A stretch of DNA of 64,000 nucleotides from Desulfitibacter alkalitolerans DSM 16504 (GCF_000620305.1 NZ_KK211102.1:146504-210503); one strand, 5' to 3'. Shown: positions 1 through 8,809, numbered from the stretch's first letter. Made by a program: numbers and translations. The notes: a model not told the origin generated them from the letters alone.

Positions 1-55
1 ATGTTTGCTAAACAGTTGAAGCCATGCTCTATCGTTTTTTGTTATCTCACTACTA

Positions 56-892
56 TTACTCAAAATTCATCACCAACACTTCATCAATTTCGCCCCGCTT
101 GTCAGCCTTAGAATTAATAACCCTTTTGGCTTGTATTATCTCGATTTTATAGTCCTTATACAGGTCTTTAATAAAATCTGTAGCTGAATTTGAAAGCAAA
201 AATTTTATGCCTTTTTCGTTTAATTTATCACATGCATTTTTAAGTCGTATTTGTTCACTTTGGTCAAACCCGCCCTTGTCATATCCAGTGAAACTAGCAC
301 TATCTGAAACCGGATCATACGGTGGGTCAAGATAGACAAATGCTCCTTTTCTCGCCCCTTTTAGGGCTTCATTAAAATCTTTACATGTGAAAGTAATCTG
401 AGCTTTATTGAAATAGCTACTGACAGCCTTTAAGGTATATTCATTTACAATGTTGGGATTCTTGTAGTTACCAAAAGGTGTATTGAACTGTCCTGCCTTA
501 TTAACCCTAAACAGCCCATTATAGCATGTCTTATTCAGGTATATTAACCTAGAGGCTCTTTGAATTGGCGTAAGATGATTATAATATTCTTTATTCCGAT
601 CTAGTTCTCTTAATTCATAAAAGTAAGTCTCATCGTTTCTATGCTGCTTTAGATCATCTATTAATTCATTTACATTGTTTTTTATTACTTCATAAAGATT
701 AATTAACTCAGCATTTATATCATTTACAACGGCTGTTTTTGGCTGCAGTTCAAATAAAACAGCACCACCGCCCAAAAATGGTTCATAGTAGGTTGAAAAG
801 CTTTTAGGAATATATTTTACTATTTGATTTATAATCTGTCGTTTTCCACCTACCCATTTTACCACAGGTGTAACTAATTTATTAATTGCCAT
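56..892 (-). CDS. DNA adenine methylase, Dam (D12 class) family
   Basis: This encodes a 278-residue N6-adenine DNA methyltransferase. The N-terminus has the S-adenosylmethionine loop (WVGGKRQ, then EPFLGGGAVLFEL, about residues 12-45), and the catalytic DPPY motif lies in FVYLDPPYDP near residue 190. A longer reading from TTG at 916 is possible, but GAGGGA sits a normal distance before the ATG at 892, so I chose the ATG. No restriction endonuclease gene is next to it, so it looks like a solitary (orphan) methylase, although the left neighbour is outside the window. Orphan Dam-type enzymes in Firmicutes are often phage- or plasmid-borne, and a nested inverted repeat lies just upstream. The family is certain; target site and role are not visible. 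Confidence 0.9.
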   Translation of the reverse strand: MAINKLVTPVVKWVGGKRQIINQIVKYIPKSFSTYYEPFLGGGAVLFELQPKTAVVNDINAELINLYEVIKNNVNELIDDLKQHRNDETYFYELRELDRNKEYYNHLTPIQRASRLIYLNKTCYNGLFRVNKAGQFNTPFGNYKNPNIVNEYTLKAVSSYFNKAQITFTCKDFNEALKGARKGAFVYLDPPYDPVSDSASFTGYDKGGFDQSEQIRLKNACDKLNEKGIKFLLSNSATDFIKDLYKDYKIEIIQAKRVINSKADKRGEIDEVLVMNFE

Positions 893-970
893 TTTAAATA
901 ATCCCTCTACTTTCAAGTAACAAATACTATTTTATAAAAAAGCAACTATAAAACGATTCAATGGCATTAT

Positions 971-1031
971 ATACCAAATCATTAATAAAATCAATAATAA
1001 ATGCGAATATATGTTCGCATGCATTTGGTAT
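971..1031. repeat. Nested inverted repeat between dam and the Crp-type gene
   Basis: Outer arms ATACCAAAT (971-979) and ATTTGGTAT (1023-1031) are perfect inverted repeats. They enclose a second hairpin with arms ATGCGAA (1001-1007) and TTCGCAT (1014-1020). No T-run follows on either strand, so it does not look like a terminator. It could be an operator pair, the end of a small mobile element, or a folded leader of the methylase mRNA. Confidence 0.5.
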
Positions 1032-1069
1032 AATTTTAAGTTTTGTAAACATGCTGATTTCACTATTTT

Positions 1070-1756
1070 CTAAATATAATACTCCTCCAGGGCATCAGCA
1101 TTCTTTATAACAATTGTTCTGCCTTTTATTTCTACAAGACCTTCCTTGCTGAACTTTGATAAAATCCTGCTCATGGTTTCTCTTGTAGTACCTACTAAAT
1201 TAGCCATATCCTGACGAGTAATGTTTTTACAGAGAACTATGCCATCCTTTGTTTTGCTGCCGTGGTTTTTTGCAAGGGCAGATAACACTCTAATGGTTCT
1301 TTCAATAGCATCATTGCTTCCGAGTTCCCTAACCCTTTGCTGTACTTCCTTAAGCTTTTTAGCCATGGCACGCAAAAGTTCCACAGCTAGCTGGGGATTT
1401 TCTGAAATAAGCCTCTCTAAATCTCTATTTCGAATAGAACCAATTTCACCTTCTTCTATTACCTCTACCGAGGCAGGATAGGGTATATTCTTTTGGAACA
1501 AAATAACCTCAGCAAATATATCTCCAGGATTAAGTATGTTTATTATAATTTCTTTGCCGCCCTCAGAGGTTTTAAAGATCTTTACCTTGCCAGATTTCAC
1601 AAAATGGATTGCTTCCCCTGGGTCCCCTTCAAAGAAAATAATATCATTCTTGGCATATTTTTTGATAATTGTAAGCTCAGCAATTTTTTCAATTAAGTGC
1701 CCTTCTAATTCTGAGAAAACAGGAATTTTTCTTATAATATTGCTGTCAGGTTTCAT
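1070..1756 (-). CDS. Crp/Fnr-family transcription regulator (HcpR-like by context)
   Basis: A 228-residue regulator with an N-terminal cyclic-nucleotide-binding-type beta-roll (about residues 15-130), a long dimerisation helix (about 130-150) and a C-terminal winged helix (ITRQDMANLVGTTRETMSRI, about 180-200). The N-terminus lacks the cysteine cluster that binds 4Fe-4S in FNR; only one Cys is present. GGAGGATAT before ATG supports the start. It lies downstream of, and on the same strand as, hydroxylamine reductase, and a Crp-type palindrome stands in front of that gene. In other anaerobes HcpR, a Crp/Fnr member, controls hcp in response to nitrosative stress. Assigning this protein to HcpR is inference from neighbourhood. 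Confidence 0.88.
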   Translation of the reverse strand: MKPDSNIIRKIPVFSELEGHLIEKIAELTIIKKYAKNDIIFFEGDPGEAIHFVKSGKVKIFKTSEGGKEIIINILNPGDIFAEVILFQKNIPYPASVEVIEEGEIGSIRNRDLERLISENPQLAVELLRAMAKKLKEVQQRVRELGSNDAIERTIRVLSALAKNHGSKTKDGIVLCKNITRQDMANLVGTTRETMSRILSKFSKEGLVEIKGRTIVIKNADALEEYYI

Positions 1757-1798
1757 ATATCCTCCACCTTGTAATGGTAATTAAAGGTTCTATCGCTT

Positions 1799-1826
1799 AT
1801 TGTATCATATAAATCTGCCATGTTAA
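1799..1826 (-). promoter_or_regulatory. Probable sigma-A promoter of the Crp-type gene
   Basis: On the minus strand TTAACA (1826-1821) and TACAAT (1804-1799) are separated by 16 bp, about 45 bp before the start codon. This allows the regulator to be transcribed separately from hcp. Confidence 0.45.
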
Positions 1827-1880
1827 AAACTTCTTCATTATTATTTTTTTCAGTGCATAAAACAAAATTGTAATAAAAAT

Positions 1881-1929
1881 CCCCTTACAGCGGACAGATT
1901 TTATTATTTAACCTGTCTACCTTAAGGGG
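1881..1929 (-). terminator. Terminator after hcp
   Basis: Arms CCCCTTACAGCGGACAG and CTGTCTACCTTAAGGGG form an imperfect hairpin. On the minus strand it is followed by ATTTTTATTAC. It lies between hcp and the downstream Crp-type gene. Confidence 0.7.
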
Positions 1930-1987
1930 ACATATCAGCTTATTACAAGGGAATTAACTCTTAAATTATTATCTAAGATTTTCAGGA

Positions 1988-3319
1988 TTATCCAAGCATG
2001 GCTGCCAGGTCTTCCTGTGGGTTTCCTGTTAATTTAATGTTAAAATTATCCTGAAGGACTTTTACAACATTTGGAGTTAAGAATTCAGGTGGATTTGGTC
2101 CCAGGTAAATATTTTTCACCCCAAGACTTAGCAAACCTAACAGGATTGCAACTGCTTTTTGCTCGAACCATGACAATACTATACTTAGGGGCAGGTCATT
2201 TACAGAGCAGTCAAAGGCTTCAGCTAAGGCCACGGCAATTTTTACTGCCGAGCCAGAGTTGTTGCACTGGCCCAGGTCGATATATCTTGGAATTCCATCA
2301 ATTGTTCCAAAGTCATGATCATTGAAGCGGTACTTTCCACAGGAAGTTGTGATGATTACACAATCATCTGGTACAGAAAGGGCAAGCTCTCTATAGTAGT
2401 CTCCGCCCTTGCCAGGCTTGTCGCAACCAGCAATTACAAAGAAGCGTTTTATTTTCCCTGCCTTTACAGCATCAATAATCTGTGGTGCAATTGAAAGTAC
2501 TGTTTCGTGGTGGAAGCCGGTTGACAGGGTCTTATCTGATTGCATATTTGCTTCCGGCAGTGAAAGTGCCTTTTCAATTACTGGAGTAAAATCCTCACCT
2601 TTAATCTTTTGAACCCCTTCAAGTCCTGTAACTCCATAGGTGAAGAAACGGTCTGCATAGCTGCCCTTAATTGGCATTACACAGTTTGTTGTTGCAAGAA
2701 TTGCACCAGGAAATTCTTCAAAAAGCCTTCTCTGGTCAAACCAGGCTTTACCAATATTGCCCTTTAGGTGCTTGTATTTCTTTAACTGGGGATAGCCGTG
2801 GGCAGGCAGCATTTCTGAGTGAGTATATACATTTACACCTTTTCCTTCAGACTGCTTAAGAAGATTTTCTAGAGCAGCCAGATTATGACCGGTTACAATA
2901 ATGGCCTTGCCCTCTACCTTGTCATTTGTCACTGTTACAGGTTCTGGCACCCCAAGCCTTTCCACATGGGCCCTGTCAAGCAGGTCCATTACTTTTACTG
3001 TTGCTGATCCTACCTTTAAAACCATTTCCACATGTTCCCCAAGATTGAAGTTTGAGTTTGTAAGTGTAGCGTAAAGGGCCTCCTGGGTAATTGCATCAAC
3101 CTCTGGATCAGTGTAGCCCATTTCTCTGGCGTGGGTTGCATAGGCTGCAATACCTTTTAATCCAAAGATTATTGTATCCTGCAGACTTGAAATATCTTCA
3201 TTCTTGCCGCATACACCAATTTTTGTACAACCTCCCTTGGGGGTTTGTGAGCATTGATAGCAGAACATTTTCAGGTCCTCTTTTTGAACTTCCTTTTCAT
3301 TCTTAAACAAACCAAACAT
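1988..3319 (-). CDS. hcp: Hydroxylamine reductase / hybrid-cluster protein
   Basis: Hcp (also called prismane protein) reduces hydroxylamine in vitro and is linked to removal of nitric oxide and nitrosative damage in the cytoplasm of anaerobes. The N-terminus carries the four-cysteine cluster motif (FCYQC, then GGC and GVC within about residues 19-37). The hybrid-cluster ligands appear in GCDKPGKGGDYY, TTSCGKYRFN and LGQCNN in the C-terminal half. At 443 residues it is about 100 shorter than E. coli Hcp, matching the short class that lacks one helical region. AGGAGGT lies 7 nt before the ATG. The partner reductase Hcr is not adjacent. A Crp-type palindrome upstream and a Crp/Fnr gene downstream suggest induction by nitrogen stress. 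Confidence 0.95.
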   Translation of the reverse strand: MFGLFKNEKEVQKEDLKMFCYQCSQTPKGGCTKIGVCGKNEDISSLQDTIIFGLKGIAAYATHAREMGYTDPEVDAITQEALYATLTNSNFNLGEHVEMVLKVGSATVKVMDLLDRAHVERLGVPEPVTVTNDKVEGKAIIVTGHNLAALENLLKQSEGKGVNVYTHSEMLPAHGYPQLKKYKHLKGNIGKAWFDQRRLFEEFPGAILATTNCVMPIKGSYADRFFTYGVTGLEGVQKIKGEDFTPVIEKALSLPEANMQSDKTLSTGFHHETVLSIAPQIIDAVKAGKIKRFFVIAGCDKPGKGGDYYRELALSVPDDCVIITTSCGKYRFNDHDFGTIDGIPRYIDLGQCNNSGSAVKIAVALAEAFDCSVNDLPLSIVLSWFEQKAVAILLGLLSLGVKNIYLGPNPPEFLTPNVVKVLQDNFNIKLTGNPQEDLAAMLG

Positions 3320-3386
3320 TTAATGTACCTCCTTGATAATTGTTTTTAACTTTAGGTACATTGTAACTGTACTGCATGATTGTTTC

Positions 3387-3402
3387 TGTGATATATATCA
3401 CC
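3387..3402. promoter_or_regulatory. Crp/HcpR-type operator upstream of hcp
   Basis: TGTGATATATATCACC matches the Crp-family consensus TGTGA-N6-TCACA except at the last base. GTGAT/ATCAC forms a perfect palindrome centred about 75 bp before the hcp start, an activator position. HcpR sites in other anaerobes resemble Crp sites. Confidence 0.75.
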
Positions 3403-3430
3403 TATGTACAAAATCCTTGAAATAAAAAAT

Positions 3431-3453
3431 AAACACCTTCTCCCCAGGTGTTT
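3431..3453 (-). terminator. Terminator after yajQ
   Basis: AAACACCT and AGGTGTTT form a perfect 8-bp stem around a 7-nt loop. On the minus strand it is followed by ATTTTTTATT, just past the yajQ stop codon. Confidence 0.85.
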
Positions 3454-3464
3454 AAATCCTGCTC

Positions 3465-3956
3465 TTATCTGTAGTTGGTAAACTGCAGCTCTAATTTATA
3501 ATCCTGTTCTTTTAAAAAACTTATCACTGCCTGCAGATCATCCCTGCTCTTGCCTGAAACACGAACCTGGTCATCCATTATTTGGCCCTGAACCTTGAGT
3601 TTAAGATTCTTAATGTCCTTAACTATCTGCTTGGCAGTTTCTGTTTCAATACCCTGCTTGAGTTTGATAAGCTGGCGGACTGTTCCGCCACTTGCTTCCT
3701 CAACCTTGCCGTATTCTAAATTCTTAATTGGGACCTGCCTGCGTATAAGCTTTGATTGGAGGATATCAATAACACTTCTAAGCTTAAAGTCATCATCTGC
3801 AATGACTTTAAGATTTCCATCCTCCAGACTCACCTGGGACTTGCTGTTTTTAAAGTCATACCTCTGGGAAATTTCTTTATTTGTTTGGTTAATAGCGTTG
3901 TCAACCTCCTGCATATTTATCCTTGAAACAACGTCGAAGGATTCGGCTTTAGCCAT
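3465..3956 (-). CDS. YajQ-family nucleotide-binding protein
   Basis: A 163-residue protein of the YajQ family (UPF0234), cytoplasmic proteins with two ferredoxin-like folds that bind nucleotides. The Xanthomonas member binds cyclic di-GMP. Family hallmarks are visible: [18 protein letters not shown] at the N-terminus, [11 protein letters not shown] near residue 35, and [12 protein letters not shown] with a C-terminal LELQFTNYR. The first ATG with a good ribosome site (GAGGAG, 8 nt spacing) is at 3956, so three extra upstream codons were dropped. It is a single-gene unit with its own terminator. Whether it serves as a cyclic di-GMP receptor here is unknown, though a GGDEF protein is encoded elsewhere in this window. 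Confidence 0.93.
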   Translation of the reverse strand: MAKAESFDVVSRINMQEVDNAINQTNKEISQRYDFKNSKSQVSLEDGNLKVIADDDFKLRSVIDILQSKLIRRQVPIKNLEYGKVEEASGGTVRQLIKLKQGIETETAKQIVKDIKNLKLKVQGQIMDDQVRVSGKSRDDLQAVISFLKEQDYKLELQFTNYR

Positions 3957-4107
3957 AATCACCACTCCTCATCATTAAAATGTACAATTTACAAAGGTTT
4001 AATGTAATAACATCCATATCTTATCTGAAGTCATCCTTATTGTAAAGCCTGGTGAGTCTATTTTATGTTTTGCAGTCTAATTAGGCCGGTTTCAAAAAGA
4101 AAAAAGA

Positions 4108-4127
4108 CTTAGATCCATTAATCTAAG
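4108..4127 (-). terminator. Terminator after mgsA
   Basis: CTTAGAT / ATCTAAG stem with a 6-nt loop. On the minus strand it is followed by TCTTTTTTCTTTTTG. Confidence 0.85.
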
Positions 4128-4161
4128 CTAATTTGCTGGCAGCTCAAGAATAAACATATTG

Positions 4162-4539
4162 TTAATTGTGTATATTAGCAGCCATGTAATAAATAAACAT
4201 CTGGGCCGTCTTCAGATTAGTGGCTACAGGAAGGTTATGCACATCACAGACTCTCAAAAGGGCTGTAATGTCAGGTTCATGGGGCTGGGCCGTCAATGGA
4301 TCTCTTAAGAAGATAATCATGTCAATTTTACCCTCAGCTACCATGGCTCCTATCTGCTGATCTCCCCCTAGTGGACCAGATAAGCATCTCTTAACCTTTA
4401 ATCCAGTGGACCATTCTATCATTTGACCAGTAGTTCCGGTGGCTATTAGTTCACACTTTTCTAGTAGGCTCTTGTTGTCTCTTACAAATTGTATAAGTTC
4501 ATCCTTTTTCTTATCATGGGCAATTAATCCAACTCTCAT
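4162..4539 (-). CDS. mgsA: Methylglyoxal synthase
   Basis: This 125-residue enzyme converts dihydroxyacetone phosphate to methylglyoxal and inorganic phosphate, bypassing lower glycolysis. Diagnostic segments are present: [10 protein letters not shown] (about 6-15), ATGTTG (about 33-38), [12 protein letters not shown] with the catalytic aspartate region (about 53-64) and [14 protein letters not shown] (about 76-89). Three closely spaced starts exist (GTG 4548, ATG 4545, ATG 4539). GGGGTG lies 6 nt before the last one, which I chose. It sits directly downstream of phoU and the phosphate transporter, separated by a terminator. The known enzyme is inhibited by phosphate and releases it, so the location may be functional. 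Confidence 0.95.
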   Translation of the reverse strand: MRVGLIAHDKKKDELIQFVRDNKSLLEKCELIATGTTGQMIEWSTGLKVKRCLSGPLGGDQQIGAMVAEGKIDMIIFLRDPLTAQPHEPDITALLRVCDVHNLPVATNLKTAQMFIYYMAANIHN

Positions 4540-4613
4540 GTACATCACCCCACTTATATATTAATTCAACTGTTTTGATTTGTAAAATATTTAAAATATA
4601 GCAACCAATTTTA

Positions 4614-4637
4614 AAAGGGGACGTTTCTGTCCCCTTT
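4614..4637 (-). terminator. Terminator after phoU (end of the pst operon)
   Basis: AAAGGGGAC / GTCCCCTTT stem with a 6-nt loop, followed on the minus strand by TTAAAATT. Confidence 0.75.
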
Positions 4638-4681
4638 GTTTACATTATCAGGAGTATAAGTTACGCAAGGCAAATTTCATT

Positions 4682-5338
4682 TTACGGATTTAAATCCTTT
4701 CTTTCCCCTGTCACTAAAAAGATGACACTTTCACAAATGTTTGTAGCATAATCACCTATTCTTTCCAGGGAACTGCTGATAAACAACAAATAGGTAGCCT
4801 GGGTAATAGTTTTTGGGTTTTCCATCATTATAACTAATAACTCTCTAAAAATCTGATTGTGCAGCTTATCAACCTGATCATCGTCCTGAGATATTTCTTC
4901 AGCCAGCTCTACATCCTGGGCTACATAACTATCCAGTGATTTTTTTACCATCCTTTTTGCAAACTCGGCCATCCTGGGAATATCTATAAGGGGCTTAATA
5001 AGGGGCTCTGTGCCAATCCTTTTCACCGTCTTGGCTATGTCGCAGGCATGATCAGCCATGCGCTCTAAGTCTTTAATGACATTAAAGGTAATGCCAATCA
5101 ACCTTAAATCCTTGCCCATTGGCTGTTGAGTTGCTATAAGCTTCATACATCTGTCTTCAATTTCCAGATCTAGTTTATTAACTATTTTATCCTTTTGCAA
5201 AACAGCATCTGCAAGGTCTAAATCCTGTTTTACCAGTGACTTGATGGCTTCTGTAATCATTTCCTCAACCAAGCTGCCCATTTTACAAATTTCTTTTTGC
5301 AACTCCTCTAAGGACTGTTGAAAATTTGCTCTTATCAC
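4682..5338 (-). CDS. phoU: Phosphate signalling protein PhoU
   Basis: PhoU is a cytoplasmic helical protein that links the PstSCAB transporter to the PhoR/PhoP two-component system and restrains phosphate uptake. The 218-residue product shows the two three-helix repeats with their metal-binding signatures: NVIKDLERMADHACDIA (about 83-99) and SSSLERIGDYATNICE (about 186-201). The reading frame continues upstream, but the typical PhoU start (M-IRANFQQSLEEL...MG) begins at GTG 5338, preceded by AGGGAGA. Earlier ATG 5365 lacks a ribosome site. It is the last gene of the pst operon and is followed by a terminator. Confidence 0.93.
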   Translation of the reverse strand: MIRANFQQSLEELQKEICKMGSLVEEMITEAIKSLVKQDLDLADAVLQKDKIVNKLDLEIEDRCMKLIATQQPMGKDLRLIGITFNVIKDLERMADHACDIAKTVKRIGTEPLIKPLIDIPRMAEFAKRMVKKSLDSYVAQDVELAEEISQDDDQVDKLHNQIFRELLVIMMENPKTITQATYLLFISSSLERIGDYATNICESVIFLVTGERKDLNP

Positions 5339-5416
5339 TCTTCTCACTCTCCCTAATGGATTCATAAAATAAACATATTCACACTCAAGCTTCAAAATTA
5401 GCTTTAGTAATAACCT

Positions 5417-6181
5417 CTAACTAAATCTACCGGTAATATAATCATTAGTTTTCTGTTCTTTAGGCCTTGTAAAAATGACTTCAGTCTCACCTTCTTCAAT
5501 TACTTCACCACTTAAAAAAAATGCTGTTCTATCAGAAACACGGGCTGCTTGCTGCATATTATGAGTTACAATTATTATATTATAGTTTTCTTTTAATTTA
5601 TGAATCAATTCTTCGATTTTAAGTGTTGATATTGGATCTAGAGCCGAGGTTGGTTCATCCATTAGTAAAACTTCTGGTTCCATGGCCAGTGCTCTCGCTA
5701 TACATAATCTCTGCTGCTGCCCCCCAGATAAACTCAGCCCCGGAGCATGCAGCCTGTCTTTTACTTCATCCCACAAGGCAGCCTGCTTCAAACTTCTTTC
5801 TACCAGATGGTAAAGCTTGTCTTTTAACTTAAGCCCCTGCATCTTAGGCCCAAAGGCTACATTTTCAAAAATTGATTTGGGAAAAGGGTTGGGCTTTTGA
5901 AATACCATGCCTACTTTAGAACGCAAATCAATTAAACTTGTTTCACTGGAAAAAATATTCTTACCATCAATATATACGCTTCCACAAATTTTTACATCAG
6001 GAACTAGATCTATCATTCTGTTGAGAACCTTAATAAAAGTAGATTTTCCACAGCCTGATGGGCCAATTATTGCAGTTACATTTTTCCTTCGAATATTCAT
6101 ATTAATGTTCTTCAAAGCATGATTATTTCCATACCATAAATTTAATTCTTCTATAACATAAATGGGGCTGTTATTCTCCAC
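5417..6181 (-). CDS. pstB: Phosphate ABC transporter ATP-binding protein PstB (copy 1)
   Basis: This ATPase subunit powers phosphate import through PstA/PstC. The roughly 254-residue protein has Walker [10 protein letters not shown] near residue 40, the ABC signature [15 protein letters not shown] near 150, Walker [14 protein letters not shown] and the switch histidine in [13 protein letters not shown]. PstB-typical residues ([15 protein letters not shown]) separate it from other importers. Two GTG starts lie within 9 bp; the second has GAGGTGA at proper distance. It follows another pstB by about 20 bp and precedes phoU. The two copies are clearly diverged paralogues, so either they form a heterodimer or each works under different conditions. 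Confidence 0.95.
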   Translation of the reverse strand: MENNSPIYVIEELNLWYGNNHALKNINMNIRRKNVTAIIGPSGCGKSTFIKVLNRMIDLVPDVKICGSVYIDGKNIFSSETSLIDLRSKVGMVFQKPNPFPKSIFENVAFGPKMQGLKLKDKLYHLVERSLKQAALWDEVKDRLHAPGLSLSGGQQQRLCIARALAMEPEVLLMDEPTSALDPISTLKIEELIHKLKENYNIIIVTHNMQQAARVSDRTAFFLSGEVIEEGETEVIFTRPKEQKTNDYITGRFS

Positions 6182-6199
6182 TTTATTCACCTCGTCTTG

Positions 6200-6955
6200 T
6201 TAACCAAATCTTCCAGTAATATAATCTTCAGTTTTCTTTTGTTTTGGATTAGTAAAAATTAATTCAGTAGGCCCCGTTTCTATTACTTCACCATTTAAAA
6301 AGAAGGAGGTAGTGTCTGACACACGGGCTGCTTGCTCCATATTATGAGTTACTATAACTATTGTATAATCTTCTTTTAAATTAGTAACTAATTCTTCAAT
6401 TTTAAGTGTAGCTATTGGATCAAGGGCTGATGTTGGTTCATCCATAAGGACTATGTCAGGCTCTACAGCCAGTACACGTGCAATACAAAGTCTTTGCTGC
6501 TGTCCCCCTGAAAGGCTCAGGGCCGAATCCTTCAAGCGGTCCTTTACTTCATCCCATAAAACAGCTTTTTTTAAGCTCTTCTCCATGATTTCATTTAATT
6601 TTTTTTTATCTTTAACACCATGGCATCTTGGTCCATAGATTACATTTTCATAAATACTCATGGGAAAAGGATTAGGCTTTTGGAATACCATTCCGATTCT
6701 TTTGCGAAGTTCAACAACATCAATTTCCTTGTCATATATATTAATATTATCAATTAAAACCTTGCCTTGTATAGTAACTCCCGAAATCAGGTCATTCATT
6801 CGGTTTAAAGTTCTTATAAAGGTTGATTTGCCACATCCCGATGGTCCAATTAAAGCAGACACCTGATTGCTGGGTAATTGGAGGGATACATTGCTTAATG
6901 CCTTTAGACTTCCATAGTATAAATTTAGTCCTTCTACTTCAATTTTGGTTTGCAT
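6200..6955 (-). CDS. pstB: Phosphate ABC transporter ATP-binding protein PstB (copy 2)
   Basis: A second, complete PstB of 251 residues immediately downstream of pstA. Walker A is GPSGCGKST, the signature [15 protein letters not shown], Walker [14 protein letters not shown] and the H-loop [20 protein letters not shown] precedes the ATG by 8 nt; the GTG one codon earlier is less well spaced. All catalytic residues are kept, so neither copy looks like a decaying duplicate. Tandem pstB genes are also known in Bacillus and Streptococcus pst operons. The gene is 13 bp from pstA and clearly co-transcribed. Confidence 0.95.
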   Translation of the reverse strand: MQTKIEVEGLNLYYGSLKALSNVSLQLPSNQVSALIGPSGCGKSTFIRTLNRMNDLISGVTIQGKVLIDNINIYDKEIDVVELRKRIGMVFQKPNPFPMSIYENVIYGPRCHGVKDKKKLNEIMEKSLKKAVLWDEVKDRLKDSALSLSGGQQQRLCIARVLAVEPDIVLMDEPTSALDPIATLKIEELVTNLKEDYTIVIVTHNMEQAARVSDTTSFFLNGEVIETGPTELIFTNPKQKKTEDYITGRFG

Positions 6956-6968
6956 CACTTATGCCCTC

Positions 6969-7811
6969 CTAAGAGATTTTTTTCATGAACCTCTTTAACA
7001 AAAATGTTGATGTGGCATTAATTATAATAACCACAAATATTAGCACAGCTCCCGTACCAAAAGCCATATCCATTGCACCAGTCTCCATGGCCACCATATA
7101 TAAATGCAGCGATAATGTTCTGCTGCCATCAAATATGGAGTGGGGAAGAAGTAAGGTTCCGCCTAGAGTTAAAAGAAAAGCTGCAGTTTCGCCTATAACC
7201 CTTCCAATTGAAAGAATTAATCCTGTTAAAATACCGGGAAAGGCCGTTGGCAGAACAACCCTTTGTATGGTCTGCCATCTAGTTGTACCTAGTGCCAGAC
7301 TTCCTTCCCTTAGAATAGCTGGTACAGCCTTCAAGGCTTCCTCTGAAGAGCGAACTATTGTGGGCAGTATCATGGTTACACCTGTTAGAGCCCCTGATAT
7401 TATTGACCAGCCTCCCGTAATGGGTTTTAAAAGAATTACAAAAAAAGCAAAACCAAACAGCCCAAAAACTATTGATGGTATACCTGCAAGTGCTTCAGTG
7501 GCAAATCTAATACTGTTAGTTATTGGACCTTCCCTGGTATACTCGTTCAGGTAAATAGCAGCACCCACACCAATGGGAGTAGCAACAATCATTGTTGTAA
7601 AAACCAAATAAACGGTACCTATGATGGCAGGAAAAATACCCCCTTCAGAACCCATTTTTCTAGGATGAGCTGTTAGAAACTCTATGCTTATCATACTTAG
7701 TCCCCTGCTTAGTACATAAAAAATTATTAGACCAAGTATCAAAACAGTCATAAAAGCTGCAACACTTAAAATACCATAGGCAATGGCCTGCTGTTTTTCA
7801 ACTTTCCTCAT
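6969..7811 (-). CDS. pstA: Phosphate ABC transporter permease PstA
   Basis: An inner-membrane permease of 280 residues with about six hydrophobic segments. The first is at residues 12-35, and the ABC-permease EAA loop is at about 165-190 (EEALKAVPAILREGSLALGTTRWQT). The N-terminal region ISIEFLTAHPRKMGSEGGIFPAIIGT is typical of PstA. It forms the phosphate channel with PstC. The start codon overlaps the pstC stop by 4 bp (ATGA), showing translational coupling in the pst operon. Confidence 0.95.
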   Translation of the reverse strand: MRKVEKQQAIAYGILSVAAFMTVLILGLIIFYVLSRGLSMISIEFLTAHPRKMGSEGGIFPAIIGTVYLVFTTMIVATPIGVGAAIYLNEYTREGPITNSIRFATEALAGIPSIVFGLFGFAFFVILLKPITGGWSIISGALTGVTMILPTIVRSSEEALKAVPAILREGSLALGTTRWQTIQRVVLPTAFPGILTGLILSIGRVIGETAAFLLTLGGTLLLPHSIFDGSRTLSLHLYMVAMETGAMDMAFGTGAVLIFVVIIINATSTFLLKRFMKKIS

Positions 7812-8722
7812 GCTCTATTAAACCCCCTTTTGGCAATAAGAGTAGTTATCACATTTAAAAACATAATAAAAACAAATAAGACAATGCCTGTTGCAAAAAG
7901 GGCTTGTTGATGCTCAGGGCCAGCATATCCCATTTCTAATGCTATATTGCCAGTTAGTGTCCTAACGGGAGCAAATAGTCCCTTCCAGCTTAATTCAGGT
8001 ATTAGTGTAGTGTTGCCGGCAATCATAATAACCGCCATTGTTTCACCAAGAGCTCTGCCGGTACCCAATATTACTGATGTAACAATTCCAGATTTAGCCG
8101 CTGGCAGAATAACATTATAGATAGTCTGCCACTTGGATGCCCCTAAAGCTAAAGCCCCTTCTTTATACTCTTTGGGGACAGATCTAATAGCATCCTCTGA
8201 AATATTTATTACAGTAGGCAAAATCATAATTGCAAGGATAATTCCTGCACCCAGTACTGAGTAACCCGTTTGATAAGTTGCCGGCAAATACTCACCAAGA
8301 GGCCCCCTGGAAATATCAGCAATAATACTTCTTATGGCCACCATCCCAAAAAGACCATAGACCACAGATGGAATTCCAGCCAACAGCTCAACAGCAGGTC
8401 TTACTATTTTAGATATCTGCTGGGGTGATATTTCCGCTAAAAAAATAGCCACAGAAATACCCAATGGTGCACCAATAAATATAGCAAAAAAAGTCACAAA
8501 AATAGTTCCGACTACCATGGAAAATATCCCATATACTTGATTTGTAGGATTCCACTGTTTCCCGAATACTACTTCGGAAACACCATAATTCTTGAAAATA
8601 GGCAGTCCTTCCTTAAAAACAAAAAAAGCAATTAGCATTACACTTAACACTGCAGTAAAAGCGGCCAAAAATAAAAAAAACTTAACTACTTTTTCTCTTG
8701 TGGTATGTTTCATTCTGTTCAT
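7808..8722 (-). CDS. pstC: Phosphate ABC transporter permease PstC
   Basis: The partner permease of PstA, 304 residues, with a long N-terminal membrane helix (about 15-40) and the EAA loop SEDAIRSVPKEYKEGALALGASKWQT (about 180-205). The segment VVYGLFGMVAI around residue 120 is family-typical. GGGGAG precedes ATG 8722 by only 3 nt, and ATG 8713 is 12 nt away, so the exact start is uncertain. It has its own PhoP-box promoter in the pstS-pstC gap as well as read-through from pstS. Confidence 0.95.
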   Translation of the reverse strand: MNRMKHTTREKVVKFFLFLAAFTAVLSVMLIAFFVFKEGLPIFKNYGVSEVVFGKQWNPTNQVYGIFSMVVGTIFVTFFAIFIGAPLGISVAIFLAEISPQQISKIVRPAVELLAGIPSVVYGLFGMVAIRSIIADISRGPLGEYLPATYQTGYSVLGAGIILAIMILPTVINISEDAIRSVPKEYKEGALALGASKWQTIYNVILPAAKSGIVTSVILGTGRALGETMAVIMIAGNTTLIPELSWKGLFAPVRTLTGNIALEMGYAGPEHQQALFATGIVLFVFIMFLNVITTLIAKRGFNRA

Positions 8723-8755
8723 ACACTCCCCATGCAGTTAATACAGCACACACTA

Positions 8756-8809
8756 ATTGTATTGAGGCTTTGTTAATACAAAGTTATATTAAGGTTAATT
8801 TTAGGTTAA
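8756..8809 (-). promoter_or_regulatory. PhoP-box promoter of pstC
   Basis: On the minus strand four hexamers, TTAACC (8809-8804), TTAACC (8798-8793), ATAACT (8787-8782) and TTAACA (8776-8771), repeat every 11 bp. They are followed, with 9 bases between, by -10 TACAAT (8761-8756). This is the direct-repeat layout of Gram-positive PhoP boxes. No -35 is needed. Confidence 0.8.

Noticed and set aside
6985-7554. Long plus-strand frame antisense to pstA
   Set aside because: It is a shadow of a well-supported gene; no start signals and no domain.
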